Of a stretch of 64,000 nt of DNA, positions 17,618 through 26,923 are shown in pieces. The notes under the pieces were generated by a model. It saw nothing but the letters and a program-made list of their open reading frames with translations, made no database searches and had not been told where the DNA came from. Source of the stretch: Nostoc sp. JL34 (lineage in GTDB: Bacteria > Cyanobacteriota > Cyanobacteriia > Cyanobacteriales > Nostocaceae); the NCBI RefSeq assembly GCF_017114945.1, contig NZ_JABXKQ010000138.1, positions 37,467-101,466 on the forward strand, read 5' to 3'. Positions within the stretch are counted from its first letter, which is position 1, and each line of letters starts with the position of its first letter. The position numbers were made by a program, and so were the translations under genes.

Positions 17618-17758
17618 AATTCCGCACAAGTTAGCAAAGCAGTTTTCACAATTGCCTATACCAATTTGGCTACGCTCCCATCAAAGGGAGCGACAGGAAT
17701 CGAACCTGTGATCCGTTGCCGGATAGTGTGTAGACTTTACAAGTTAGGGCGCGGAATT
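17618..17758 (-). ncRNA. Y-RNA-like scaffold with circularly permuted tRNA-like domain
   Basis: 141-nt RNA closed by AATTCCGC/GCGGAATT (8 bp). Scaffold strands are GCGCCCTAACTTGTAAAG and CTTTGCTAACTTGTGC. On the minus strand the insert reads: a variable-arm-like hairpin ATCCG-GCAA-CGGAT; a perfect T arm ACAGG-TTCGATT-CCTGT; the acceptor 3' strand CGCTCCC; a TTTGAT loop; the acceptor 5' strand GGGAGCG; TA at positions 8-9; a D arm GCC-AAATTGGTATA-GGC. So the 3' half precedes the 5' half and the two acceptor strands are covalently joined. The permutation point is the anticodon arm, which is replaced by CACA/TGTG leading into the scaffold. The long variable arm resembles class II tRNAs (Leu/Ser/Tyr). 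Confidence 0.8.
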
Positions 17759-17769
17759 AAGTCTTAATT

Positions 17770-17955
17770 CATTCCGTGCAAGTTCAAGAAGCTTTTTACA
17801 GCTACGGTCGCTCTTACCAAATATTGGCAGTGGGCACGCACGCTAAATCTGCGAGAGACTTAGAAATCATGCTTCGCTTATTCGATCGCTCGAATTTTAC
17901 TACCTTAGGGCCGTTATCAATGTGTATGTATGCTTTTTCTGTTAGGGCACGGATG
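17770..17955 (-). ncRNA. Y-RNA-like scaffold with permuted 23S rRNA H68-H71 mimic
   Basis: 186-nt RNA closed by CATCCGTGC against GCACGGAATG (one bulged A). Scaffold strands are GTGCCCTAACAGAAAAAGC and GCTTCTTGAACTTGCAC. The insert begins with AACGGCCCTAAGGTAG (17900-17915) and continues TAAAATTC. This is the 23S domain IV segment that starts at the 3' strand of H69 (E. coli about 1915-1940), with 23 of 26 positions matching by memory alignment. Near its 3' end lies GGTAAGAGCGACCGTAGC (17801-17818), matching the segment that normally precedes it (H68/5' strand of H69). The order is therefore permuted, with the H69 loop opened and extended into the scaffold stem. In between are hairpins ATTCGA-GCGA-TCGAAT and CTAAGTC-TCTCGCA-GATTTAG. 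H69 strands pair as GACCGT/ACGGCC with one mismatch. Confidence 0.8.
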
Positions 17956-17965
17956 ACTAGGAAAT

Positions 17966-18166
17966 TTAACCATAGACAGCTTCAGGGCGGACGATCAGAT
18001 CGCCACTAGGACGGCGATCTATTACGTAAGCAGAAAGGCGATCGCTATTCACATCTAAATGCCGAGCAACGCGCTCTTTCACTGCCAGATCATTCATCCC
18101 TGCTGCAATTCCCAATTGTGTTTTTGGCACATCAACAGAACGTCCTTCAAATCGAATATGAACCAT
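17966..18166 (-). CDS. Small conserved protein of the Y-RNA locus, possible beta-grasp fold
   Basis: 66 residues from the ATG at 18166 (MVHIRFEGRSVDV...), chosen because AAGAGGTG lies six bases upstream; an in-frame GTG at 18175 is less likely. It carries RVARHLDVNSDRLSAYVIDRRPSG and ends IVRPEAVYG. Its size, strand-helix-strand pattern and C-terminal Gly resemble small ubiquitin-like or sulfur-carrier (beta-grasp) proteins. With a ThiF/E1-like gene in the same locus, it could be the modifier that enzyme activates. This is a hypothesis only: the C-terminus is a single G, not GG. The gene ends about 10 bases before the H68-H71-mimicking RNA. Confidence 0.7.
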   Translation of the reverse strand: MVHIRFEGRSVDVPKTQLGIAAGMNDLAVKERVARHLDVNSDRLSAYVIDRRPSGDLIVRPEAVYG

Positions 18167-18201
18167 TGCAATCACCTCTTGTTTTAATTACGAATTGATA
18201 T

Positions 18202-18413
<212 letters not shown>

Positions 18414-18501
18414 AAGTTTAAATCAAGCCGATGCTCTTATTGAGGCGATGTTACTCGACTTATTGAGTAAGCATTTACGCAACTTCAATCGAAGTAGAGT
18501 C

Positions 18502-18585
18502 TAGTGGAGCCGTCGGGAATTGAACCCGAATCCTGCAACCGTCCGTTTGTTGGTTTCGGAGCAGTCGAACACCAATCGCGGCCCC
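18502..18585 (-). ncRNA. Mini-tmRNA-like RNA: tRNA-like domain of tmRNA without messenger part
   Basis: 84 nt. The 5' end GGGGCCGCGATTGGTGTTCG, followed by AC, strongly resembles the start of cyanobacterial tmRNA (GGGGCCGCAATGGTTTCGAC, from memory). The 3' end has a perfect T arm TCGGG-TTCAATT-CCCGA and acceptor strand CGGCTCC, pairing with GGGGCCG over 7 positions (one G-T), then A and CTA. Between them is only one helix (CTGC/GCAG, TCCG/CGGA) with the loop AAACCAACAAA. It has no room for the resume codon, tag reading frame or pseudoknots. A real ssrA gene is expected elsewhere in the genome. It is the first element after the promoter at 18713-18741. It does not carry the Y scaffold. Confidence 0.78.
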
Positions 18586-18712
18586 AACCAAAAGTGGACA
18601 TTACCGAAAGAGGTTGCTAAACTAATCCCCAAAAAGTAGCATCTATACAATTGTCAAGGTTCCGAGAGGTTTTAGTTTTGCCTTTTGAGGAGGCTTTTAT
18701 CTTTATACTACA

Positions 18713-18741
18713 TTTGTAATACAAAATCTACATAATGTCAA
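18713..18741 (-). promoter_or_regulatory. Sigma-70-type promoter for the RNA array
   Basis: On the minus strand TTGACA (18736-18741) and TACAAA (18713-18718) are separated by exactly 17 bases, pointing at the mini-tmRNA-like RNA about 125 bases downstream and the whole array beyond. It is the best promoter match I found in the locus. The region from here to 18900 holds no gene. Confidence 0.65.
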
Positions 18742-18899
18742 GAGGATACTACAAATTTTTTAGTAGGACTTACGTACAAGAGATCCCCCAACCCCATTAA
18801 AAAGTTAGCTCTCCCTGAGCTTTAGCCAGTTTCAAAGAGTTTTGCCCTGCTGTAAGATTATTAACTCCTGTGCATTGAGCTTTAAGTGGCGTTGCATAT

Positions 18900-21800
18900 T
18901 TGCGGATTGTTACCCTCAATTCAATCAACGAAGATCCGATCGCACCGTCTGGAGCAGTCGGTACCTTAGTTTCCTCATTAGTGAGCTTAGGAGGAAACGT
19001 CAACGACCCCAACAGTGGAGCAGTAACTGGTATAGCTATTACTGCGGCGAACACTATTAGCGGTTCGTGGTGGTACAGCACTAACAATGGGGAAAACTGG
19101 TTGAGTTTGGGTACAGTGTCCAATATCAGCGCTCGCCTGTTGGCAGCAGATGCTAACACCCGTGTTTATTTCCGCCCATCCTCTAACTTCAACGGCAATA
19201 TCAGCAACGCCATCACCTTTCGTGCTTGGGATCAAACTAATGGAACAAATGGTGGCTTGGCCAGCACAAGTGCTAATGGTAGTTCCACCGCTTTTAGTAG
19301 TACTACTGACACAGCTTCAATTACGGTTAATGCTGTCAATGATGCACCTGTAGTTACATCCATTTATCCTTTAAGTATTCCTGAAAATGCTAGCAACGGC
19401 ACAATCATCGGTACTTTAACAGCTACAGATGTTGATGCAAACACCACCCTTTCTAACTGGGCGATCGCAAGTGGAAATATAGACGCAGATGGTGACGGTA
19501 ATCAAGCTTTCAGTATTAACCCCAATACCGGACAGTTGGCTATCAATGATCTTGATGACCTTAATCCCCAAAGCAACCCCAGTGTAAATCTGCAAGTCAA
19601 CGTCAGCGATGGTATTGTAACCAGTGCCAACCAAAACGTTACTATCAAACTCGTACTTAATCCTGGTGACCTCGACACTAGTTTTGGTAATGGCGGTATA
19701 GTAACTACTACTTCTAATATTTACGCTCGCTGTGTTGCTATTCAGCCGGATGGCAAAATTGTTGTCTTCGGAGGTTTTGGTCAGTTTGATTTAGCTCGCT
19801 ACAACATTGACGGCAGTTTAGACACTAGTTTTGGCAATGTAGGTAAAGTTAACACTTCTATCGGTAGCGGAACTGAAGATGGGTATAGCGTTGTTCTCCA
19901 GTCTGACGGTAAGATTGTTGTTGCTGGGTATATTTGGGGAGACAGTACCCAACCGAACCAACCAGATTTTGCTCTGGCACGTTATAACGCTGATGGTAGC
20001 TTAGATAACAGCTTTGGCAACGGTGGCAAAATTATCAGCAATTTTGGTGAGGACTTCGGTCACAAAGTCTTGGTTCAAGCAGACGGCAAGATTATTTTAG
20101 CGGGGTATATCGGCAACGGTAATGCAGATTATGTTTTAGTACGCTACAACACCAATGGCAGTCTAGACACAAGCTTTGGGAATGCTGGCAAAGTCAATGG
20201 TACAAAAGGCTATGCCGTTGCAATTCAGTCTGATGGTAAGATCATTGTTGGGGGAACAGCTACCAATGGCAGTGACATTGATTTTGCCCTAACACGCTAT
20301 AACAACGATGGTAGCCTGGATACAAGCTTTGGCAATAGTGGTAGAGTTTTAGCAGCGATAGGTAGTTCTGGTGAAGAAATCCATACCATTGCAATTCAGT
20401 CTGACGGCAAAATTGTTGTTGCAGGAAGAGTATGGAAGTACGTGAATGGTAGTAGCTATAATCAAGATGACTTAGCCATTGCCCGTTTTAATACGGACGG
20501 CACTATAGACGCTAACTTTGGCAATGGTGGTAAAGTGATTACGCCTCTTAGCGCTAGCACTAGTGACCGTGCTAATAGTCTGTCTATTCAGCCAAATGGC
20601 AAAATTGTTGTTGGTGGCTATATTGATAGCGGAACTAGCAGCCTTAATCGCACCACTGTTCTATTAGCTTACAATCCTGATGGAACTTTAGATAGCAGCT
20701 TTGGCACAGGCGGTCAGGTTATAACTTCGATTAAGAGTCAATACGATGAGACTGATGTCGTTGCGACTCAATCGGATGGCAAGATTGTTGTTGTAGGCAG
20801 TGTGAATAACAGCTCCTTTGCAGTAGCACGCTTCCTCGGTGTTTCTAACGTAGTACCTCCTGCGGTTGCGAATACAGCACCCACTTTAACTGATACCATC
20901 GTCACCCTCAATGCCATTAATGACAATGCAGGTACACCTGCCAGTACAGTCGGCACATTGGTATCATCCTTAGTCAGCCTTAACAGTAATGTTACAGACC
21001 CCAACAACGGCGCTTTAACAGGCATCGCAATTACCGCTACTAACACTGATAATGGTACTTGGTGGTACAGCACTAACAATGGCACAATCTGGAATTCTCT
21101 GGCTACAGTGTCTGCAAGTAGCGCTCGTTTGCTAGCAGCAGATGCTAACACCCGCATTTACTTCCAGCCTAATGGTAATTTCAATGGTGATATTGGTAAT
21201 GCTCTCACCTTCCGTGCTTGGGATAAAACTAGCGGTATTAACGGTGGTACTGCTGACACCACAGTTAATGGTAATACTACTGCCTTCAGTAGTGCCACAG
21301 ACACTGCTTCTATAATAGTCAAATCTACCGCACCTGTCTATCATCAACTGGCAGAGAGTGACTTTAGCCAAGACTGGTCAAATCCAAATTTAATTAATAT
21401 TGATGATGATTGGAGCAACATCCCCAGCATCAGAGGATTCCGAGGCGATAATTTAGTCAGTAGTACTGGCATTGACCCACAAACACTGCTTACTAATGGT
21501 TCTTTAACTCCTGTTGATGTGAATGCTAATCAAAGTAATCCTAGTACTTACACAAATAGCGGTGTTACAGAATTTGTATATGAAAGTAACCCAACTATTG
21601 CTCTGCGAGGTTCATCAACAGCTGTAGCACCCCATTTGGTGCTTTATTTAAATGCTACAGGACGTCAGAACGTCCGGCTAAATTTCACGCTCAAAGACAT
21701 TGATACGTCAACACGCAACTCTATTCAACCAGTTGCTGTACAATATCGCATTGGTAATACAGGGGATTTCATCAACCTGCCAGCAGGTTTCGTCTCTGAT

Positions 21801-24800
21801 GCTTCTAATAACGCCACAACGCCCTATTCATCCGATGCACGAGAAGCACGCTTAAGCGTTTTGTTGCCACCTGAAGTTAGCAATCAGGCGCAAGTGCAAA
21901 TTCGCTTGATTACAACTGATGCTAATGGGGAAGATGAGTGGATTGGGATTGATGATATCAAGGTGACGAGTACAGCTATTAGTGCTAATCAGGCACCAGT
22001 GGCAACAAACGATAGCTATTTAGTTTCGGAAAACTCCTCACTGACGACTGGTGCTGCAATTACAACACTGATTTTAGATAGCGATCGCGGTAATTATATT
22101 GGTCAAAGCGATTATTATAGCTATACTCCAGCTACAGGTAATTTTGGGGCTTCACGAGCCTACCCAACAAACACTAGTAGCAATAATGCTGTACGAGTTA
22201 CTTACACTGAACCTGGAACTGGTGGTAAATCGTGGGATCTTTCATTTGCAGCTCCATTTAACGCACCACTCACAGCAGGTACAACATACACAAATGCGGC
22301 ACGTTTTCCATTCCAAGCTACCAATCAGCCTGGTTTAAGTGTCAGTGGTGATGGACGTGGATATAACAGCCTGACTGGTGAATTTACTGTTAACCAAATT
22401 ATTTACGGTGTTGGCAGTGAGATTCTCAGCTTTGATGCCACATTCCGAGAAAATGGTGATGGCGACCCGATAAACGAAAGCTTTAAGGGACGCATCCAAT
22501 ACAATGCTACATCCGGCAATCAACTTCTTGATGTACTTAGAAACGACACCGATAGCGAAAAAACAACCCTGAAAGCAACCCTTGTATCTGGGCCACAAAA
22601 CGGCAACTTAGTATTCAATGCTGATGGCTCTTTTAATTACACCCCCAACACTGGCTTTAAAGGCATCGATACCTTCGCCTATCGGACTAACGATGGCATT
22701 GCTGATTCTAATATTGCCACAGTCTCCTTAAAAGTAGGTGTTAGTGATGCCCCTGTTATCAGCAGTTGGCCAGGATATGCTGCTGGCTACACAGAAAATG
22801 CCCCTGCTCTTTTGATTACAGAATCTTATACAACTGTTAGTGACCCAGATTCTGCCAACTTTGAAACTGGTAAATTGACTGTTAGCTTCAAGAGTGGTGG
22901 TAGCATCGATGATCGTCTAGCCATCCGTAACGAAGGCGCTAACATTAATCAAATCAATCTCAACGGTAATATCGTCAAGTACGGTACTCTCTTAATCGGT
23001 ACTTTCTCTGTAGGTACTGGAAGTGAGAGTTTGGTAATTAACCTAAATGCCAATGCAACACCCGTTGCTGTCGAAGCTTTACTGCGTAATATTACTTATG
23101 CAAACATCTCTGAAAACCCTTCAACTACTCCTCGTACTATTGAAGTTGTCCTTACAGACGGTGATGGTGGTATCAGTGCTGCGGTGAGTAGAACAGTTAA
23201 TGTTAAAGCTACCAATGATGTACCAATTATTGGCACGCCAGCAACTAATTTGCTAATTTACGATGAAAAAACTGGCAAGTTCCCCACAGAAGCGGCATCT
23301 GCCCCTAACGGCCCTTGGTTTTCTCGTCTGTTCACATCAAACGGAGGTGGTGTAGCTGGTGCGGGTAATTCAGTAGCTAACGGAGTTTCTACTGATAGTA
23401 ATAATCCTGCTTACGCTGGTTACACTAACCACGGAATTATTAACCAGTACATACCTGGTTCTGGAGAGCAAATTGACTTAACTACCAGTCCTCTCAATGC
23501 CGCTTTCCCCATTCTGAATACTCAATCGGGCTATGCCCTTAGCTTTACCGCGCAACTGACTTCAGAAGACCATAGTTCTTCAGGAATTGTAGATAAAAAC
23601 AATGATGGTAAAGCAGATACTGCTGGTTTTAGCGTAATTGCAATTGGCAACGATCGCAAGGGTATCCAATTAGACTTTTGGACAAACCGGATCTGGGCAC
23701 AAGAAGACGGCTCCCAAGCTCCCGCTACAAATCCAAACCTGACTTTGTTTACTCAAGCAGAAGGAGTCAACTTTACTACCACTAATCGCGTAAACTACAA
23801 TTTGACAATTCAAGGCAACTCCTACACTTTATTTGCCGACAATAATCTGATCCTTAACGGCAGACTGCGTGATTATACTGGTTTTGTACCTCCCACCAGA
23901 GTTCCTGACATCTATGAAAAATCCAATTTAATTTTCTTGGGAGACTATACGCCTTTTGCCCAATCAGCACTTAAGCTGGGTAGCATTGCAATTACCGCGA
24001 ATTCTGACTTACCCGGTGTTACAGTCAATGAGGATACTTCAGTCCCAATTCCTGGCATTGTAATTAATGACCTTGACGCTGGAACTTCTGCCCTTACCGT
24101 CATTCTCACAGCAACCAAAGGTACAGTTACAGTAAAAAGCGATGTGGTAGGTGGTTTAACCTCAACCAGTATAAGCAACAACAGTAGTAGCAACGTTACT
24201 CTCACTGGTACTGTTAGCCAAATTAATGCCACCCTCGCTGATATCGTTGGACTAACCTATCGAGGTAACGCCAATGTCAATGGTGCTGATATCGTTTCCA
24301 TTGCTGTGAGTGATGGAAATACAGGAGGAAGTACTTCTAAAAACCTACCAATTACTATTAACTCAGTCAATGATGCTGCTGTAATTACTGCCAGTCAAAG
24401 CTTCAGCGTTAATGAAAATACCAGCAATGGTACAGTGGTTGGTACTGTAGTTGCTACAGATGTGGATGGCAGCACTTTCTCCAACTGGACAATTATTGAT
24501 GGTAACTTAGATAGCGATCGCGATGGCCAAGCTGCCTTTAATATCAACTCCAGCACCGGACAAATTACTGTCAACGATAGTGATGACCTCGATTTTGAGA
24601 GTAATCCCAACTTCCAGTTGCAAGTTACTGTCAGCGACGGCATTAATGTTAGTACTGTACAAGCCGTTACAATCAACCTTCAAGATTTCAGTGAAAATAC
24701 TCTATATGGTACAGCGTCAGCCGATCTTTTAACGGGAAGCCTAGCTGATGATATCATCTACGGTTATGCAGGTAGCGATCGCCTTTATGGAGAAACAGGC

Positions 24801-25994
24801 AAAGATACCATTTATGGTGCTGCTGGCAATGACTCTCTCTATGGTGGTGCTGGCAATGATATCCTCGATGCTGGTGATGGCAATGACTTTCTCTACGGGC
24901 AAGAAGGCAACGATCGCCTCATCAGTGGGGCTGGCAATGACTTTCTCTATGGTGGTGCAGGTGATGATTTCCTCGACGGTGGCAATGGCAGTGATTCTCT
25001 CAATGAATCAGGTGATGTCAACTTTACCTTGACTAACAGTCAACTGTCTGGGCTAGGTAATGACACCCTCATTAGTGTTGAACGAGTAACTTTGACTGGT
25101 GGTATTACTGACAATATTTTAGATGCTTCAGCCTTTAGTCTTGGTAACGTCTCTCTCTATGGTGGTTCTGGCAATGATTACTTGTTAGGTGGCAGTATCA
25201 ATGACTACCTCTATAGACAAGATGATAGCGATCGCCTCTACGGTAATGCTGGCAATGACTATCTATATGGGGGTAATGGTAATGATAGTCTCAACGGTAG
25301 TGTTGGCAATGATTACCTCTACGGAGAGAATGGCAATGATAACCTGATTGGTGGTGCTGGCAATGATTACTTTTTCGGTGGTGTAGGTGATGATGCCCTC
25401 GATGGTGGCGATGGCATTGATTCTTTAACTGAATCAAGTAATGTCAACTTTACATTGACTAACACTCAACTTTTTGGGTTAGGTAACGATACCCTCACCA
25501 GCATCGAACGAGTAACGCTGACTGGTGGTATTAGTGACAATATCTTGGATGCTTCAGCATTTAGTCTTGGTAATATCTATCTCTATGGCGGTACTGGTAA
25601 TGATACCATCAACGGTGGTGCTGGCAATGATTACCTTTATGGACAAGATGGCAGCGATCGCCTCATTGGTGGTGCTGGCAATGATTACCTTTATGGGGGT
25701 AATGGTGATGACTTACTCAATGGTGGTGCTGGCAACGACTACCTCTATGGGCAAGCGGGGGCGGATATCTTTGTTCTCGCCTCAGGTAATGGTACTGATA
25801 CCATTTATAACTTTCAGGATGGCATTGATAAACTTGGTTTATTTGGTGGTTTGACTTATGGAGCTTTGACTATCTCTGCAAGTGGCAATAATACTTCTAT
25901 TCGGATTACTTCCACAAATCAGGTGTTAGCTACTTTAACTGCCATCAATCCTAGCTTAATTGGCGAGAATGATTTTATTCCGTGTGATGTTTAA
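18900..25994 (+). CDS. Giant RTX calcium-binding protein with cadherin-like and delta-60 repeats
   Basis: 2364 residues; the start codon is uncertain (a TTG at 18900 gives the longest frame). It begins abruptly inside a repeat (VTLNSINEDPIAPSG), whose second full copy lies at about residues 660-800 (VTLNAINDNAG). Order: this domain; a cadherin-like stretch (NDAPVVTSIYPLSIPENASNG); about seven delta-60 beta-propeller repeats (GDLDTSFGNGGIV, AIQSDGKIVVAG) from about 255 to 640; further Ig/cadherin-like domains; a PEP-less lectin-type segment around 1480-1700; then RTX nonapeptides (GGAGNDYLYGG) from about 1940 to 2310; a terminal IFVLASGNGTDTIYNFQDG domain. RTX tails are usual type I secretion signals, so it is probably a surface or released calcium-binding protein. 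The missing N-terminus suggests 5' truncation or rearrangement at the boundary with the RNA array. Confidence 0.88.
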   Translation: MRIVTLNSINEDPIAPSGAVGTLVSSLVSLGGNVNDPNSGAVTGIAITAANTISGSWWYSTNNGENWLSLGTVSNISARLLAADANTRVYFRPSSNFNGNISNAITFRAWDQTNGTNGGLASTSANGSSTAFSSTTDTASITVNAVNDAPVVTSIYPLSIPENASNGTIIGTLTATDVDANTTLSNWAIASGNIDADGDGNQAFSINPNTGQLAINDLDDLNPQSNPSVNLQVNVSDGIVTSANQNVTIKLVLNPGDLDTSFGNGGIVTTTSNIYARCVAIQPDGKIVVFGGFGQFDLARYNIDGSLDTSFGNVGKVNTSIGSGTEDGYSVVLQSDGKIVVAGYIWGDSTQPNQPDFALARYNADGSLDNSFGNGGKIISNFGEDFGHKVLVQADGKIILAGYIGNGNADYVLVRYNTNGSLDTSFGNAGKVNGTKGYAVAIQSDGKIIVGGTATNGSDIDFALTRYNNDGSLDTSFGNSGRVLAAIGSSGEEIHTIAIQSDGKIVVAGRVWKYVNGSSYNQDDLAIARFNTDGTIDANFGNGGKVITPLSASTSDRANSLSIQPNGKIVVGGYIDSGTSSLNRTTVLLAYNPDGTLDSSFGTGGQVITSIKSQYDETDVVATQSDGKIVVVGSVNNSSFAVARFLGVSNVVPPAVANTAPTLTDTIVTLNAINDNAGTPASTVGTLVSSLVSLNSNVTDPNNGALTGIAITATNTDNGTWWYSTNNGTIWNSLATVSASSARLLAADANTRIYFQPNGNFNGDIGNALTFRAWDKTSGINGGTADTTVNGNTTAFSSATDTASIIVKSTAPVYHQLAESDFSQDWSNPNLINIDDDWSNIPSIRGFRGDNLVSSTGIDPQTLLTNGSLTPVDVNANQSNPSTYTNSGVTEFVYESNPTIALRGSSTAVAPHLVLYLNATGRQNVRLNFTLKDIDTSTRNSIQPVAVQYRIGNTGDFINLPAGFVSDASNNATTPYSSDAREARLSVLLPPEVSNQAQVQIRLITTDANGEDEWIGIDDIKVTSTAISANQAPVATNDSYLVSENSSLTTGAAITTLILDSDRGNYIGQSDYYSYTPATGNFGASRAYPTNTSSNNAVRVTYTEPGTGGKSWDLSFAAPFNAPLTAGTTYTNAARFPFQATNQPGLSVSGDGRGYNSLTGEFTVNQIIYGVGSEILSFDATFRENGDGDPINESFKGRIQYNATSGNQLLDVLRNDTDSEKTTLKATLVSGPQNGNLVFNADGSFNYTPNTGFKGIDTFAYRTNDGIADSNIATVSLKVGVSDAPVISSWPGYAAGYTENAPALLITESYTTVSDPDSANFETGKLTVSFKSGGSIDDRLAIRNEGANINQINLNGNIVKYGTLLIGTFSVGTGSESLVINLNANATPVAVEALLRNITYANISENPSTTPRTIEVVLTDGDGGISAAVSRTVNVKATNDVPIIGTPATNLLIYDEKTGKFPTEAASAPNGPWFSRLFTSNGGGVAGAGNSVANGVSTDSNNPAYAGYTNHGIINQYIPGSGEQIDLTTSPLNAAFPILNTQSGYALSFTAQLTSEDHSSSGIVDKNNDGKADTAGFSVIAIGNDRKGIQLDFWTNRIWAQEDGSQAPATNPNLTLFTQAEGVNFTTTNRVNYNLTIQGNSYTLFADNNLILNGRLRDYTGFVPPTRVPDIYEKSNLIFLGDYTPFAQSALKLGSIAITANSDLPGVTVNEDTSVPIPGIVINDLDAGTSALTVILTATKGTVTVKSDVVGGLTSTSISNNSSSNVTLTGTVSQINATLADIVGLTYRGNANVNGADIVSIAVSDGNTGGSTSKNLPITINSVNDAAVITASQSFSVNENTSNGTVVGTVVATDVDGSTFSNWTIIDGNLDSDRDGQAAFNINSSTGQITVNDSDDLDFESNPNFQLQVTVSDGINVSTVQAVTINLQDFSENTLYGTASADLLTGSLADDIIYGYAGSDRLYGETGKDTIYGAAGNDSLYGGAGNDILDAGDGNDFLYGQEGNDRLISGAGNDFLYGGAGDDFLDGGNGSDSLNESGDVNFTLTNSQLSGLGNDTLISVERVTLTGGITDNILDASAFSLGNVSLYGGSGNDYLLGGSINDYLYRQDDSDRLYGNAGNDYLYGGNGNDSLNGSVGNDYLYGENGNDNLIGGAGNDYFFGGVGDDALDGGDGIDSLTESSNVNFTLTNTQLFGLGNDTLTSIERVTLTGGISDNILDASAFSLGNIYLYGGTGNDTINGGAGNDYLYGQDGSDRLIGGAGNDYLYGGNGDDLLNGGAGNDYLYGQAGADIFVLASGNGTDTIYNFQDGIDKLGLFGGLTYGALTISASGNNTSIRITSTNQVLATLTAINPSLIGENDFIPCDV

Positions 25995-26100
25995 CGTAAG
26001 TTTGGAGTGCTGAGTTAGGGGGGGAGGAGTTAGGAGAATGGATTCTTCGTTTTGAATTTTGAATTGATTTGTCTCCCCCTGCTTCCCTGCACTTCTTCTC

Positions 26101-26379
26101 CTATGCACTAGTCGAAGTCTTTTTACTCAAAGCTTCTGCTTTCATTTTTGCATTCACTTTGGGATATTTACTTAAGACAGAAGTGCTTAAATCTATGTTT
26201 TCCGAAGATGATGTTGAAATTGACGAATTAGAGCTAATTTCTTCCGTTTGTTGATCTAATGGTGTTTTTCCTTCCCATGAGTAATTACATATTTTACTAT
26301 GAAGCAGTGTACCAAATGTAATATTAATTACAAAGGCAAATGAATCGACGAAGATTATGTCTATAGCTCGATTAATCAT
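26101..26379 (-). CDS. Small hypothetical protein
   Basis: 92 residues with an excellent ribosome-binding site (GGGAGGACTC directly before the ATG). The N-terminus is hydrophobic (IIFVDSFAFVINITFGTLLH); the rest is Ser/Thr/Glu-rich (TEEISSNSSISTSSSENIDLSTS) and Lys-rich at the end. I know no family. An overlapping opposite-strand frame is shorter and lacks translation signals, so this one is preferred. It is convergent with the giant RTX gene. Confidence 0.5.
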   Translation of the reverse strand: MINRAIDIIFVDSFAFVINITFGTLLHSKICNYSWEGKTPLDQQTEEISSNSSISTSSSENIDLSTSVLSKYPKVNAKMKAEALSKKTSTSA

Positions 26380-26923
26380 GAGTCCTCCCTTGATCTGATG
26401 AAAGCATCAAGTGATGTTTGAATTTGAATTTGACTACACAAGGCACAATGCTTCTTCCAGAAATCTCCCGAAATACTTGTAACTTAGTTTTGGTAGTCTG
26501 ATTACATATAAAAAAGGGAAAAGTGATGATTAGGAATTAGCTTCTGCTAATATCTAGCACTTTGGGTATAAAATAAAAATATCACTTTGATTGGATACGA
26601 CTATTATATAAATCTCTTACACAATATCTGATGAAAAAAGTCATGAATCTGACCATGACTTTAGCCACAATTTATCGGTTTAGTGGCTTATATACTAAGA
26701 CTTTACTGTATCAATCCTATCTCTCCATACTCTTTTATTTTGCAAATATATTGTTATAAATAGTACGATATCAACAGCATCTATTAAGCAGGATTATTTA
26801 CTTAATAGATTTTATTATCAGTAATCACCCGAACTTGATATTAGACCTCTCCCCAACCCCAGAGCGGCTACATCTCCATTACAAGTATTTATCTGAATTT
26901 ATCCGAACATGATATTACAACAC
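26380..26923. other. Intergenic region without a supported gene
   Basis: AT-rich sequence between two minus-strand genes. I see no tRNA, no strong hairpin with a U-tract and no reading frame with translation signals. The segment near 26830-26920 holds a common cyanobacterial repeat fragment (GACCTCTCCCCAACCCC). Confidence 0.4.

Noticed and set aside
17770..17955. A homing-endonuclease (I-CeuI-like) or group I intron site
   Set aside because: The word resembling the I-CeuI target is part of a 23S-like insert in a closed scaffold; there is no intron core and no LAGLIDADG gene nearby.
24700..25860. Methionine-rich reading frames inside the giant RTX gene
   Set aside because: They are out-of-frame shadows of the GGxGxD repeats, giving artificial repetitive peptides.
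26069..26254. 61-residue plus-strand frame opposite the 92-aa gene
   Set aside because: Shares its bases with the minus-strand gene that has a strong GGGAGG ribosome-binding site; the plus-strand frame has none.
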